Below are positions 30,413 through 37,985 of a DNA stretch of 64,000 bases, piece by piece. The stretch is taken from the NCBI RefSeq assembly GCF_001424045.1, contig NZ_LMQB01000027.1, positions 277,685 to 341,684 on the forward strand. Reading direction: 5' to 3'. Origin of the DNA: Rhizobium sp. Leaf371. Lineage in GTDB: Bacteria > Pseudomonadota > Alphaproteobacteria > Rhizobiales > Rhizobiaceae. The position numbers and the translations under genes are program-made. Position 1 is the stretch's first letter. Each line of letters opens with the position of its first letter. The notes under the pieces were generated by a model that saw nothing but the letters and a program-made list of their open reading frames with translations, had not been told where the DNA came from and searched no databases.

Positions 30413-30571
30413 TCACACCGACAGCGGGGGCGCGTCGTTCTCGTCGGGATTGGGGTTCGGCGTCTCGTCTGGAAGCCTGTCCGGCTCCGGTTCGGTGATC
30501 GGCGGCATGGGCGTGGGGATCGGCGGATTGCCGGGCACCGGGGGGAGGATGGGATCGGGTACGTTGGACAT
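30413..30571 (-). CDS. Proline-rich micro-protein
   Basis: This 52-residue frame sits behind a good ribosome site (CAGGAGATATC before ATG). One residue in three is proline, with acidic residues between: MSNVPDPILPPVPGNPP, then PMPPITEPEPD, then NPDENDAPPLSV. It has no TM segment and no cysteine and is presumably extended and unstructured. It lies 56 bases downstream of the DUF4174 gene in the same orientation and probably belongs to the same stress operon. Similar PDPILPP-type short proteins occur, as I recall, in other rhizobia, but I know no function. It is easily missed because of its length. Confidence 0.6.
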   Translation of the reverse strand: MSNVPDPILPPVPGNPPIPTPMPPITEPEPDRLPDETPNPNPDENDAPPLSV

Positions 30572-30627
30572 GATATCTCCTGTCAGAATGGTCGCATCGG
30601 CAAGGGACTGCTGCGCGCCCGGAAGAC

Positions 30628-31047
30628 CTATCGGTCGATTTCGGCCCGGCGCATCGGCATGCTGTCGATCTCCGCAAACAGCACGGCGGGATCGACGACA
30701 TCATCGAACCGGGCTTTCACATGCCCGTCTTTGCCCACCAGCACGAGCGCGAAGGTTCCGGGCGTGCAGCCGAGCTCCTTGCGCAGCATATGTGCCTGCG
30801 GCACGACATCGGAGCCGAATTCCGGGCGGACATCGTTGCCATTCACGGTGAAGACCGCGAGATCGCGATCGCGCAAGCCCTCCGTGTCGGCCTTCAACGC
30901 CCGCAACTGGGCATCCGACTTTATACCGGCGGGGTCTGAAAAGATCACGACCACGCGCTTCTCCCACTGCAGATCGTGCAGGTTGCCGGAGGTTTCTTCC
31001 GGATGCGGGCCGACGCCGAAGATCTCAGTCATCAGGGATTTGAGCAT
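30628..31047 (-). CDS. DUF4174 domain protein
   Basis: This 139-residue protein belongs to a family with a thioredoxin-like fold but no CxxC. Visible stretches are LHDLQWEKRVVVIFSDPAG, then LRDRDLAVFTVNGNDVRP. The C-terminal strand TFALVLVGKDGHVKARFDD corresponds to the last strand-turn-strand of the fold. No signal peptide is seen at this start, although many family members are exported. An in-frame ATG at residue 6 is a possible alternative start. It is the middle gene of a three-gene set (92-residue protein, DUF4174, proline-rich protein) behind a candidate EcfG promoter. Function is unknown. Confidence 0.8.
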   Translation of the reverse strand: MLKSLMTEIFGVGPHPEETSGNLHDLQWEKRVVVIFSDPAGIKSDAQLRALKADTEGLRDRDLAVFTVNGNDVRPEFGSDVVPQAHMLRKELGCTPGTFALVLVGKDGHVKARFDDVVDPAVLFAEIDSMPMRRAEIDR

Positions 31048-31105
31048 GATCGTCTCCTCATCGGTCTCGTTCCAGTTTCAGAGGGGTGCCAACCTCAGAC
31101 GGGCA

Positions 31106-31384
31106 TCAGTCGAATGCGGCACCGCGGGCTCCGAGCAGTTCGCGCGCCAGCTGGCGAATGGCCTCTTCCGCCACGTCGCGGTGCCAGCCGGAAGCCTCCG
31201 CCTGCTTGACGAGTTCCTGCAGCTCATCCGGCAGTTCGGCACCGGCCGCCGAGCCCATGCTGACATCGCCGCTCCGGGTGATCGCCTGAAAGGCGTCGGC
31301 AAGGTTCGCCTTGCACGCATCGACGTCCTTGTTGCCCTCCATCGTTCCGTGCCCGAGTTTCCTCGGTTCGACATTGCTGCTCAT
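31106..31384 (-). CDS. Conserved hypothetical protein, first gene of a putative stress operon
   Basis: This 92-residue soluble protein is unknown to me. The N-terminus is polar and charged (NVEPRKLGHGTMEGNKDVD). The C-terminal half is two amphipathic helices, LPDELQELVKQAEASGWH then RDVAEEAIRQLARELLG. ATG 31384 is favoured because GGAGG lies 9 bases upstream; an ATG 9 bases earlier overlaps that site. A GGAAC-N19-TT element is 55 bases upstream, so I infer general-stress control. Confidence 0.7.
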   Translation of the reverse strand: MSSNVEPRKLGHGTMEGNKDVDACKANLADAFQAITRSGDVSMGSAAGAELPDELQELVKQAEASGWHRDVAEEAIRQLARELLGARGAAFD

Positions 31385-31438
31385 GATGTCCATCCTCCCG
31401 CGCGCGGGCGCATCTGTCGGCGCCTACGCTGTCTTAGC

Positions 31439-31464
31439 AACCCGTCAAACGGCGCGATTGTTCC
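31439..31464 (-). promoter_or_regulatory. Candidate EcfG/RpoE2-type general stress promoter
   Basis: On minus, GGAAC (31464-31460) is followed after 19 bases by TT (31440-31439). This fits the GGAAC-N18/19-TT pattern reported for the alphaproteobacterial general stress sigma factor. The distance to the 92-residue gene (about 55 bases to its ATG) is suitable. The -10 element is short, so chance occurrence is possible. Confidence 0.45.
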
Positions 31465-31595
31465 GGATGGTGTCGCGACTTATCGCAACGACATCTTGCC
31501 AGACGAAACGGGATTGCTATTTCGTCCTACAACGAGAGCCGCGCCACTGCAGGTCGCAGCCTCGGAGACAGACGGACTGACAAACGGTGGTGGGA

Positions 31596-33101
31596 ATGGC
31601 CGAGAACAACCAGGCCGAAGACGCGTTCGCCTTTCTCGGGAATGGTGGCGAAATCAGGCAGCTGATCCGCGAATTCGATTGGGGTGCCACGCCGATCGGA
31701 CGGGTGGAGACCTGGCCCGGGTGCCTTCGCACGGCCACGGCCCTCGTGCTTCAGTCTCCCGTGCCGATCGTCATGCTCTGGGGCGAGCACGGCATCATGA
31801 TCTACAACGACGCCTATTCCGGATTTGCCGGAAAGCGGCACCCGCAACTCCTCGGCTCCAAGGTTCGCGAGGGCTGGGCCGAAATCGCCGATTTCAACGA
31901 CAATGTCATGCGGGTGGGGCTTGCCGGCGGCACGCTTGCCTATCGCGATCAGGAACTGACGCTGCATCGTCGCGGCGTGCCGGAACAGGTGTGGATGAAC
32001 CTCGATTACTCCCCGGTGCTCGACGAGGCAGGAAAGCCCGCCGGCGTCATCGCCATCGTGGTGGAAACGACGAGCGAGGTGCTGGCACGCCAGCGGATCG
32101 CCCGCGAGCACGAGCGCCTGCTGCAGCTTTTCGCCCAGGCACCGACCTTCATGGCCATGCTGCGCGGCGAAAACCATGTGTTCGAAATGGTCAACCCGAA
32201 CTATCAGTCGCTGATCGGCGACCGGGACGTCATCGGCAAACCGGTCGGCGAAGCCTTGCCGGAACTGGCAGGCCAGGGCTTCGAGGCGCTTCTCGATCAG
32301 GCCTATAGTTCCGGGGAGCCTGTCAGCCGCTGGTCCGAACGCCTCGTTCTCATTCGCTCGGCCGAGATCGGTGCCGAGGAACGTTACGTCGATTTCGTCT
32401 ACCAGCCGATCAAGGCCGACAGCGGCGAGGTCACGCATATCTTCGTGCAAGGATCCGATGTCACCGAGCGCGTCATCGCCGAACATCGGCAGCGCCTGCT
32501 CGTCAACGAACTGAACCATCGCGTCAAGAACACCCTTGCATCGGTCCAGGCCATCACCACGCAGACGCTGCGCGGTGCGATGTCGCTGAAGGAGGCTTCG
32601 GACTCGATCAACGGCCGCATTCTCGCTTTGTCGCGGGCGCACAACATGCTGACCGCCCAGAACTGGACGGGTGCCGATCTCTCCGATGTTCTGGAGACGG
32701 CGCTGTCGATCCATGACGATCCCGACCATTCCCGGCTGGAGATCACCGCGCAGACGCTCCGCTTCGAGCCGCATGCGGCCCTGTCCATCGCGCTCGCCCT
32801 CCATGAACTCGCCATCAATGCGGAGAAATACGGGGCCCTCTCGCGCAGCGAGGGTCGCGTGGAGATCGTCTGCGAGACGACACGGGTGGAGGATCAGGAG
32901 GTCTTCCGGATGACATGGCGCGAAAAGGGTGGGCCGCCGGTACACCCACCGCAGCGGCGCGGCTTCGGTTTCCATCTCCTCGAACGCGCGCTTCCCGTCG
33001 AACTCACCGGCACCGTGCGCATTCACCACAGGCCCGACGGTCTCGTGTTCGAACTGTCGGCGCCGCTTGCCGCCGTCCGCGAAAGCGTCGGCCTTGGATA
33101 A
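31596..33101 (+). CDS. HWE-family sensor histidine kinase with two PAS domains
   Basis: This soluble kinase has 501 residues and no TM segment. Two PAS-like domains (about 35-160 and 175-300) precede the kinase core. The phospho-acceptor is H308 in NELNHRVKNTL. The N-box helix reads ALALHELAINAEKYGALS. The WxE of the HWE signature is in MTWREKGGP, and the G-box is RRGFGFHLLERALP. ATG 31596 was chosen over a GTG nine bases earlier. HWE kinases are enriched in rhizobia and often feed light, redox or stress signals. The stop overlaps the start of a response regulator by 8 bases, so the two form a pair. The signal sensed cannot be told. Confidence 0.92.
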   Translation: MAENNQAEDAFAFLGNGGEIRQLIREFDWGATPIGRVETWPGCLRTATALVLQSPVPIVMLWGEHGIMIYNDAYSGFAGKRHPQLLGSKVREGWAEIADFNDNVMRVGLAGGTLAYRDQELTLHRRGVPEQVWMNLDYSPVLDEAGKPAGVIAIVVETTSEVLARQRIAREHERLLQLFAQAPTFMAMLRGENHVFEMVNPNYQSLIGDRDVIGKPVGEALPELAGQGFEALLDQAYSSGEPVSRWSERLVLIRSAEIGAEERYVDFVYQPIKADSGEVTHIFVQGSDVTERVIAEHRQRLLVNELNHRVKNTLASVQAITTQTLRGAMSLKEASDSINGRILALSRAHNMLTAQNWTGADLSDVLETALSIHDDPDHSRLEITAQTLRFEPHAALSIALALHELAINAEKYGALSRSEGRVEIVCETTRVEDQEVFRMTWREKGGPPVHPPQRRGFGFHLLERALPVELTGTVRIHHRPDGLVFELSAPLAAVRESVGLG

Positions 33102-33450
33102 GCTTTCCGGAAAACGCGTGCTGATCGTCGAGGACGAGATGCTGGTTGCGCTCCTCATGGAGGATTTCATCCTCCAGCTCGGCTGCGAGATCGCCGGCAT
33201 CGCCATGCGCCTGGAGCCGGCCCTCGATCTCGCCCGCACCCTCGACATCGATATTGCCATCCTCGACATCAATCTTGCGGGCAAACAGTCCTTCCCGATC
33301 GCACACCAGCTCGAAACGCGCGGCATCCCCTTCGTCTTCGCCAGCGGCTATGGCGCCGCAGGGCTGGAAGGCTCCGGCATTTCGGCGCCCGTGCTGCAGA
33401 AGCCGTTCAATGTCACGGATGTCGGGCGTCTGCTGGCATCCGCGCTCTGA
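33094..33450 (+). CDS. Single-domain response regulator
   Basis: This 118-residue receiver domain has no output domain. The acidic pocket is VLIVEDE, the phospho-acceptor is D58 in AILDINLAG, and the conserved lysine is in VLQKPF. The usual Thr/Ser switch position reads FASGYG. The start is a TTG at 33094 overlapping the kinase stop; a GTG at 33118 would remove the LSGKR leader and begin inside beta-1, so TTG is better. It probably acts as phosphate shuttle or sink for the HWE kinase, as such cognate regulators do. Confidence 0.88.
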   Translation: MDKLSGKRVLIVEDEMLVALLMEDFILQLGCEIAGIAMRLEPALDLARTLDIDIAILDINLAGKQSFPIAHQLETRGIPFVFASGYGAAGLEGSGISAPVLQKPFNVTDVGRLLASAL

Positions 33451-33679
33451 CGCGAGACATTTCCTTTTACTTCCGCCCCTGCAATGTCACGGAACGGTCA
33501 TGCCTGCGTCATGCCTGTCGCGTAGGATTTTTCACGACGATTTGAAAAATTCATCGATCCTGCGATGAATGACAGGTCAGATCTGGTCATCGCCAGTCCA
33601 GCCAGGTCCTGTACAATCGGGCGCCTGTACACGCGCGTGGCCGCCCCGGCGCACGCCCGTCGAAGCTGTGGAGATCGCC

Positions 33680-33910
33680 ATGACCACAAGAGATTTCGGC
33701 CTTGTCGCCGACGCGCATCCGGACGCACGCCACGCCTCTCGCGGCGGCCAAGCGCTGGAGCGCGTCTTTGCGGATCACTGCACCGCCGGTGCGGAAACGG
33801 GCGACATTGCCGCCGCGCGCAGAATTCACGTCTTCCAGTGCGGCATGATCAGCGAAGCCGCGCTGCAGGATCTGTTGCAGGACAGCGCCCGCGCCAAGAC
33901 CGGGCGCTGA
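33680..33910 (+). CDS. Small hypothetical protein
   Basis: This 76-residue frame has a GGAG site seven bases before its ATG, and its third codon positions are strongly G/C like its neighbours. That is why I believe it is translated. It starts MTTRDFGLVADAHPDAR and ends with a helix (ISEAALQDLLQDSARAKTG). Two cysteines (residues 34 and 54) are not in a known motif. No family is recognised. A Pho-box-like direct repeat lies about 170 bases upstream, a weak regulatory hint. Confidence 0.55.
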   Translation: MTTRDFGLVADAHPDARHASRGGQALERVFADHCTAGAETGDIAAARRIHVFQCGMISEAALQDLLQDSARAKTGR

Positions 33911-33969
33911 GGCGTCGCCTTCCAGAGACCGGACGACGTCGGCCCGTCCGGCTCAGATATCCACCCGGC

Positions 33970-34350
33970 TCAGATATCCACCTTTTCCTTTTCCCGCTTG
34001 GGCGCGGCGCGCTTCGGTTCCTCGGGAGCCGGCGGCGCATAGGGCGTCTCGCCCTTGGGCGTCGGGGCCAGCAGGTTCTTCAGCGTCGAAAGCCGGTCCT
34101 TCAGCAGCGGGCGGAACCGGGTCGCACGATAGGGCATGTCGGCCGCACCATAGCCTTCCGGGCCGTCATCATTGCCGCGGTGGATTTCCTCCAGCTTCAC
34201 GCCGATGAACTCGCCGTCGATATAGTGGCTGTAGGCCCCGACCCAACGAATGGTGTAGATCTCGCCTTTGCGGATCAGCTGGTCGATCGAGACGTTCTTG
34301 AACTTGTCGTCGATGCAGACGACCTTCTGGCCGACATGGAAATTGTTCAT
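33970..34350 (-). CDS. Conserved hypothetical protein with small beta-barrel-like N-terminus
   Basis: This 126-residue protein begins MNNFHVGQKVVCIDDKF at ATG 34350; an upstream in-frame ATG adds only nine unconserved residues. The first 70 residues alternate hydrophobic strands (KVVCIDD, GEIYTIRWVG, GEFIGVKLEEI) and look like an SH3-like or KOW-like barrel. Proteins of this type occur in rhizobial genomes and prophages. The last 40 residues are a Pro/Lys/Glu-rich disordered tail. It is a lone gene convergent with the 76-residue plus-strand gene. Function is unknown. Confidence 0.75.
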   Translation of the reverse strand: MNNFHVGQKVVCIDDKFKNVSIDQLIRKGEIYTIRWVGAYSHYIDGEFIGVKLEEIHRGNDDGPEGYGAADMPYRATRFRPLLKDRLSTLKNLLAPTPKGETPYAPPAPEEPKRAAPKREKEKVDI

Positions 34351-34505
34351 CGCTGTCTCCGGCCGGATATGGCCCACCTCGATTGTCCGTCCGCCTGCCC
34401 TGCAGGCTCGCCGTCAGCCCCTCGGGGCGCCGACACGGTGCCTCCCTATAGGGCCAGTTGCCGCCGGCCTCAAGTCCGGCGCGGCACCCGCGGTCCCGCA
34501 ATGCC

Positions 34506-37500
34506 TCAGAGACGGTGCAGAACCACGTCGGGACAAGCCTTGCGCGCGATCTCGCAGAGATGCTCGTGGTGCGTCAGATAGATGACCTGCCCGACGCCCG
34601 CCATATCCGCCATCAGCCGGAAGGCATGGAAGGCGCGGCCGTCGTCGAAGGTCTCCATGATATCGTCGGCGATGAACGGCAGGGCTTCGCGCTGGGCGCT
34701 GATCTCGTGGAAGCCGGCCATGCGCAGCGCGAGGTAAAGCTGGAAGCGCGTCCCCTTCGACAGGTCCTTGGCAAGCTTGGTCGCCCCCGAAACCGAGCGG
34801 ACGAGAAGGAACTCCGTCCCTTTTTCCATCTCCGTCGAAAGCCCCTCATACTCTCCGCCGCTGATGGTGGCGAAGGCCGAGGACGCCCGCTGCATCATCG
34901 CGCTGCGATGCCGTTCCCGGTAGAGCCGCAGCGCCATGTCGGCGGCGAGCAGGCCCGAGCGCAGGCGGAGATAGGCGAGCGCCTGCTCCTCGATATCGGC
35001 GAGCACCGTGCGGCGGCGTTCCTCGATATGGGCGGCCGCATCGTCGCCCGCTGCCTTTTCCAGCCCCCGCTCCGCCTCGCGCAGTTCGGCATGGCGATCC
35101 TGCACCATGCGGTCCGCCTCGTCGTGACGCGCGGCGAGTTCCGCCGCCTCCCGACGAAGGCCCTCCTCGTCCAGCGCGACGAGCACCATCTCGGCCTCCT
35201 CCGCCGTCCCGACGCGCAGGCGCGCGGCAAGGTCGGCCTCCGTTTCCGCGATGCGCTCGCGCAGCCGCGTCCGGGCCTTGGCGGTTTCCAGATGACCCGC
35301 GACATCGCCCAGCTCGGTGCAGCCGAAGAAGGCGAGCATGTCGCGCTTGCCGGCCTCGTGGCGCTCCTGTGCCTCGACCAGCGCCTGCGCCTCCCGCGCG
35401 CGCTCGTCCAACTCCTGCGACAACCGGTCGGACAGCGCCTCGATCTGCTCGGCGGCCGCCACCCGCTGCTGCAGCGTGGTGAACATCGCGAGCGGCTCGT
35501 CGCCGACGACGAGATCGAGCCGCGCGCAGCAGGTCTTGATCACATGGACGAAGGCTGCCTGATCGCGCCCCATTGCCTGGATCCGGTGGTCGAAATCGTT
35601 GCGACGCTGAACGAGACGGTCGATCTCGGCCAGCACGGCGAGGATCGGCATGACCTCGGCCGGGCTCGGCGCCGCGTCGTCGGGTGCAAGCCAGAGACCG
35701 GAGAGAAGTGCCGCCCAGGATTGCGCCCAGGCCGCCACAGCGGCATCCGCCGCCTCCGCATCGCGCCGACGCGATGCGAGCGCGGCTTCCGTGCGCTGGA
35801 GATTGTCCGAAAGCGAGCGGCCTTCGGCGGCCTCCGCCTGGGCCGACGCCAGCACACGCTCGCCGAAGGCGAGCGCCGTCTCGAAATCGTCCGGCAGCGC
35901 CGCTTCGTCGCCGAATGCGGTGGCCAGCCGGGCCATGGCCCTTGCCTCGTCGGCATCGGCCTGAACCTGTTTCTGACGCATGCCACGCAGGGCGGTTCGC
36001 GTTTCCAGCACCTTCAGGCGACGTTGCAGCCAGTCCTCCAGCCGCGGCAGCGACAGGTCCGAGGCAAGATGGCAGGCCTCCGCCGCCTGCGCGATCGCGT
36101 CTGCGACCACGCTGCGTTCCGCATTCTGTTCCGCGCGCTGCCGATCATAGGCCGTCTGCCGCGCGCTGAGATCCGCGATCGTGACCGCAAGCGCGCGGCT
36201 GCGGGCGATCTGTTCCGTCTGCGTCAGCCGCAGGGCGCTCGCCCGGTCGTCCCTGTCGAGCGCGCTTTCGAAGGTCTCGGCGGTGTCGGGCGTCAACCGG
36301 CTGCGGTGCGCCCGCCAGGCGTCGTCCCGCGCCCGGCGAAGCTCGGCCACGCGACCATCATCGGCAAATTCCGCCTGCACCAGCAGCGTCTCGCGCTCGG
36401 CCTGCGCGGTGGCGAGCTGCAGCGCAATCTCCGCGCGACGCTCGTCGAGGAGGCGAAGCTGCGCGCCCACCCGCTCGCTGCGGAACGACCAGTCGGCCAG
36501 ATCGCCCTCTGCCGGAACGGGCGCCAGCGCGAGGCTCTCGGCATCGTGGCGTCCGGCAAGCGCTGCCAGCTGGTCGGCCAGGAGATCTTCGAGCCGCGCC
36601 GCCTCTTCGCGCGCCGCCTTCTGGCGCAGCGGAAAATCCTCGCGCCGCAGCGCCCGCAACAGGTCGGACAGCGCCTGCAGATCGCTGGTCGAGGTCGCGC
36701 CCGGCGCTTGGCCCGCCCGTGTCTCGCCGATCGTTTCTGCCTGCTCCACTGCCGCGCGATGGGCTGCCTCCGTCAGGGCAAGCTCACGCCGGGCGGCCTC
36801 CTGCCGTTCGGTCAGCCGGGCATGCGTCTCGGCCAGCGCCCGCAGCTTGCCGATGGTCGCGGCGGGAATGAGCAGGGCCGCCGGGTCCTCATCCGTATGC
36901 CGGCCGAGCTGCAGCAATCGCGCGGCGAGATCGGCGGAAACGGCGGCACGCTCCTGCGTCCGCGACGGCATGTCCTGGGCCGCCGTGCGGTAGCGGGCCT
37001 CGAGCCCGGAACTTTCCAGATGGCGCAGCTCGGCGCGCAGCGCCAGAACGGCTTCGTCCCGCGCGAGCAGGTCCCGCTCCTGCGTGCGCCGGGCGATATC
37101 GGCTGCGACCTGCGTCAGGCGGGTGCCGATCTCGGTCTCCGCGCGCAGGAGATCCGGCAGCATCTGGTGCCAGACGGCGGGCGGGTCCGGCAGGTCGCTG
37201 AGCATCGCCAGTTCGCCGCGCAACGCGCGCAGCCGCAGGAGGAGCGGCAGGCCGTCGAGCTTCGCATTGGCCGCGTCCCACTGGACGCGCAGCGCGGCGC
37301 GCGCGGCGAGCGCCGCCTCGTGCCGTTCCGTCGCGAGGTCGCGCGTCTTGCGCAGCGCCGTATATTCCCGCTGACTGACATCGATGGCGGCGCGCTCGTC
37401 CTTCAGCGCATCGAGTTCGGCCTTGAGTTCCGCCAGCCGGTGCTTGCGCGCCTGCGGGCGGTAGAAGGCGTCCGTCCGGCCCTTGAGGTCGGCCATGACG

Positions 37501-37985
37501 CCGGTCAGATCCGGCAGGCCGGAACTGGCGGAAAACAGGAGCGAGCCGAGTTCGCCTTCGCTGCGAAGAATGCTTTCGCCGCCCTTTTCGATGCTGTCGT
37601 CATCGAGCGAAAACATCAGCTGGTAGGTGGCGCGGTCCACCGTGCCGAAGGCATTGGCGAGCAGGCCTTCCGGGAGCGGCTGATCATTGGCGTCGATCAG
37701 CGTGTTCTGCTGCCGCTTGACGCGAAACAGAGACTGGCTGCGTCCCCCGGTTTCCACCGTCGCGCCGATGCGCATGGCTGGGTACGGGTGGAGGAAATTG
37801 TAGGCGCTGCGGCCTTCGATGCCGAAAAACAGGTCGAGCACCGCCGAAAACAGCGTCGACTTACCGGCCTCGTTCGGGCCGTAGACCAGATGCAGGTCCG
37901 GCTTCCCCGGCCTTGCCGGGCCGAAGTCGAGCTGCTTGCCGGTGAATTTGCCGTAGCGGACGAGATCGAGAGCAGACAGACGCAT
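34506..37985 (-). CDS. YhaN/SbcC-like AAA ATPase with long coiled coils
   Basis: This large SMC/Rad50-type ATPase has 1159 residues. Walker A GPNEAGKSTLF is near residue 40. A roughly 900-residue Ala/Arg/Glu/Leu-rich coiled-coil region follows. At the C-terminus are the signature-like LSKGTRFQLYLALRMAG and Walker B PFIADDIMETFDDGRA. The family (YhaN, COG4717) partners a Mre11-like nuclease, encoded directly upstream with a one-base overlap (TGATG). A DNA end-processing or repair role is inferred from SbcCD. ATG 37985 (MRLSALDLVRYGKF) is the start shared by the family; the frame stays open further upstream only as a shadow of the nuclease gene. Confidence 0.9.
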   Translation of the reverse strand: MRLSALDLVRYGKFTGKQLDFGPARPGKPDLHLVYGPNEAGKSTLFSAVLDLFFGIEGRSAYNFLHPYPAMRIGATVETGGRSQSLFRVKRQQNTLIDANDQPLPEGLLANAFGTVDRATYQLMFSLDDDSIEKGGESILRSEGELGSLLFSASSGLPDLTGVMADLKGRTDAFYRPQARKHRLAELKAELDALKDERAAIDVSQREYTALRKTRDLATERHEAALAARAALRVQWDAANAKLDGLPLLLRLRALRGELAMLSDLPDPPAVWHQMLPDLLRAETEIGTRLTQVAADIARRTQERDLLARDEAVLALRAELRHLESSGLEARYRTAAQDMPSRTQERAAVSADLAARLLQLGRHTDEDPAALLIPAATIGKLRALAETHARLTERQEAARRELALTEAAHRAAVEQAETIGETRAGQAPGATSTSDLQALSDLLRALRREDFPLRQKAAREEAARLEDLLADQLAALAGRHDAESLALAPVPAEGDLADWSFRSERVGAQLRLLDERRAEIALQLATAQAERETLLVQAEFADDGRVAELRRARDDAWRAHRSRLTPDTAETFESALDRDDRASALRLTQTEQIARSRALAVTIADLSARQTAYDRQRAEQNAERSVVADAIAQAAEACHLASDLSLPRLEDWLQRRLKVLETRTALRGMRQKQVQADADEARAMARLATAFGDEAALPDDFETALAFGERVLASAQAEAAEGRSLSDNLQRTEAALASRRRDAEAADAAVAAWAQSWAALLSGLWLAPDDAAPSPAEVMPILAVLAEIDRLVQRRNDFDHRIQAMGRDQAAFVHVIKTCCARLDLVVGDEPLAMFTTLQQRVAAAEQIEALSDRLSQELDERAREAQALVEAQERHEAGKRDMLAFFGCTELGDVAGHLETAKARTRLRERIAETEADLAARLRVGTAEEAEMVLVALDEEGLRREAAELAARHDEADRMVQDRHAELREAERGLEKAAGDDAAAHIEERRRTVLADIEEQALAYLRLRSGLLAADMALRLYRERHRSAMMQRASSAFATISGGEYEGLSTEMEKGTEFLLVRSVSGATKLAKDLSKGTRFQLYLALRMAGFHEISAQREALPFIADDIMETFDDGRAFHAFRLMADMAGVGQVIYLTHHEHLCEIARKACPDVVLHRL

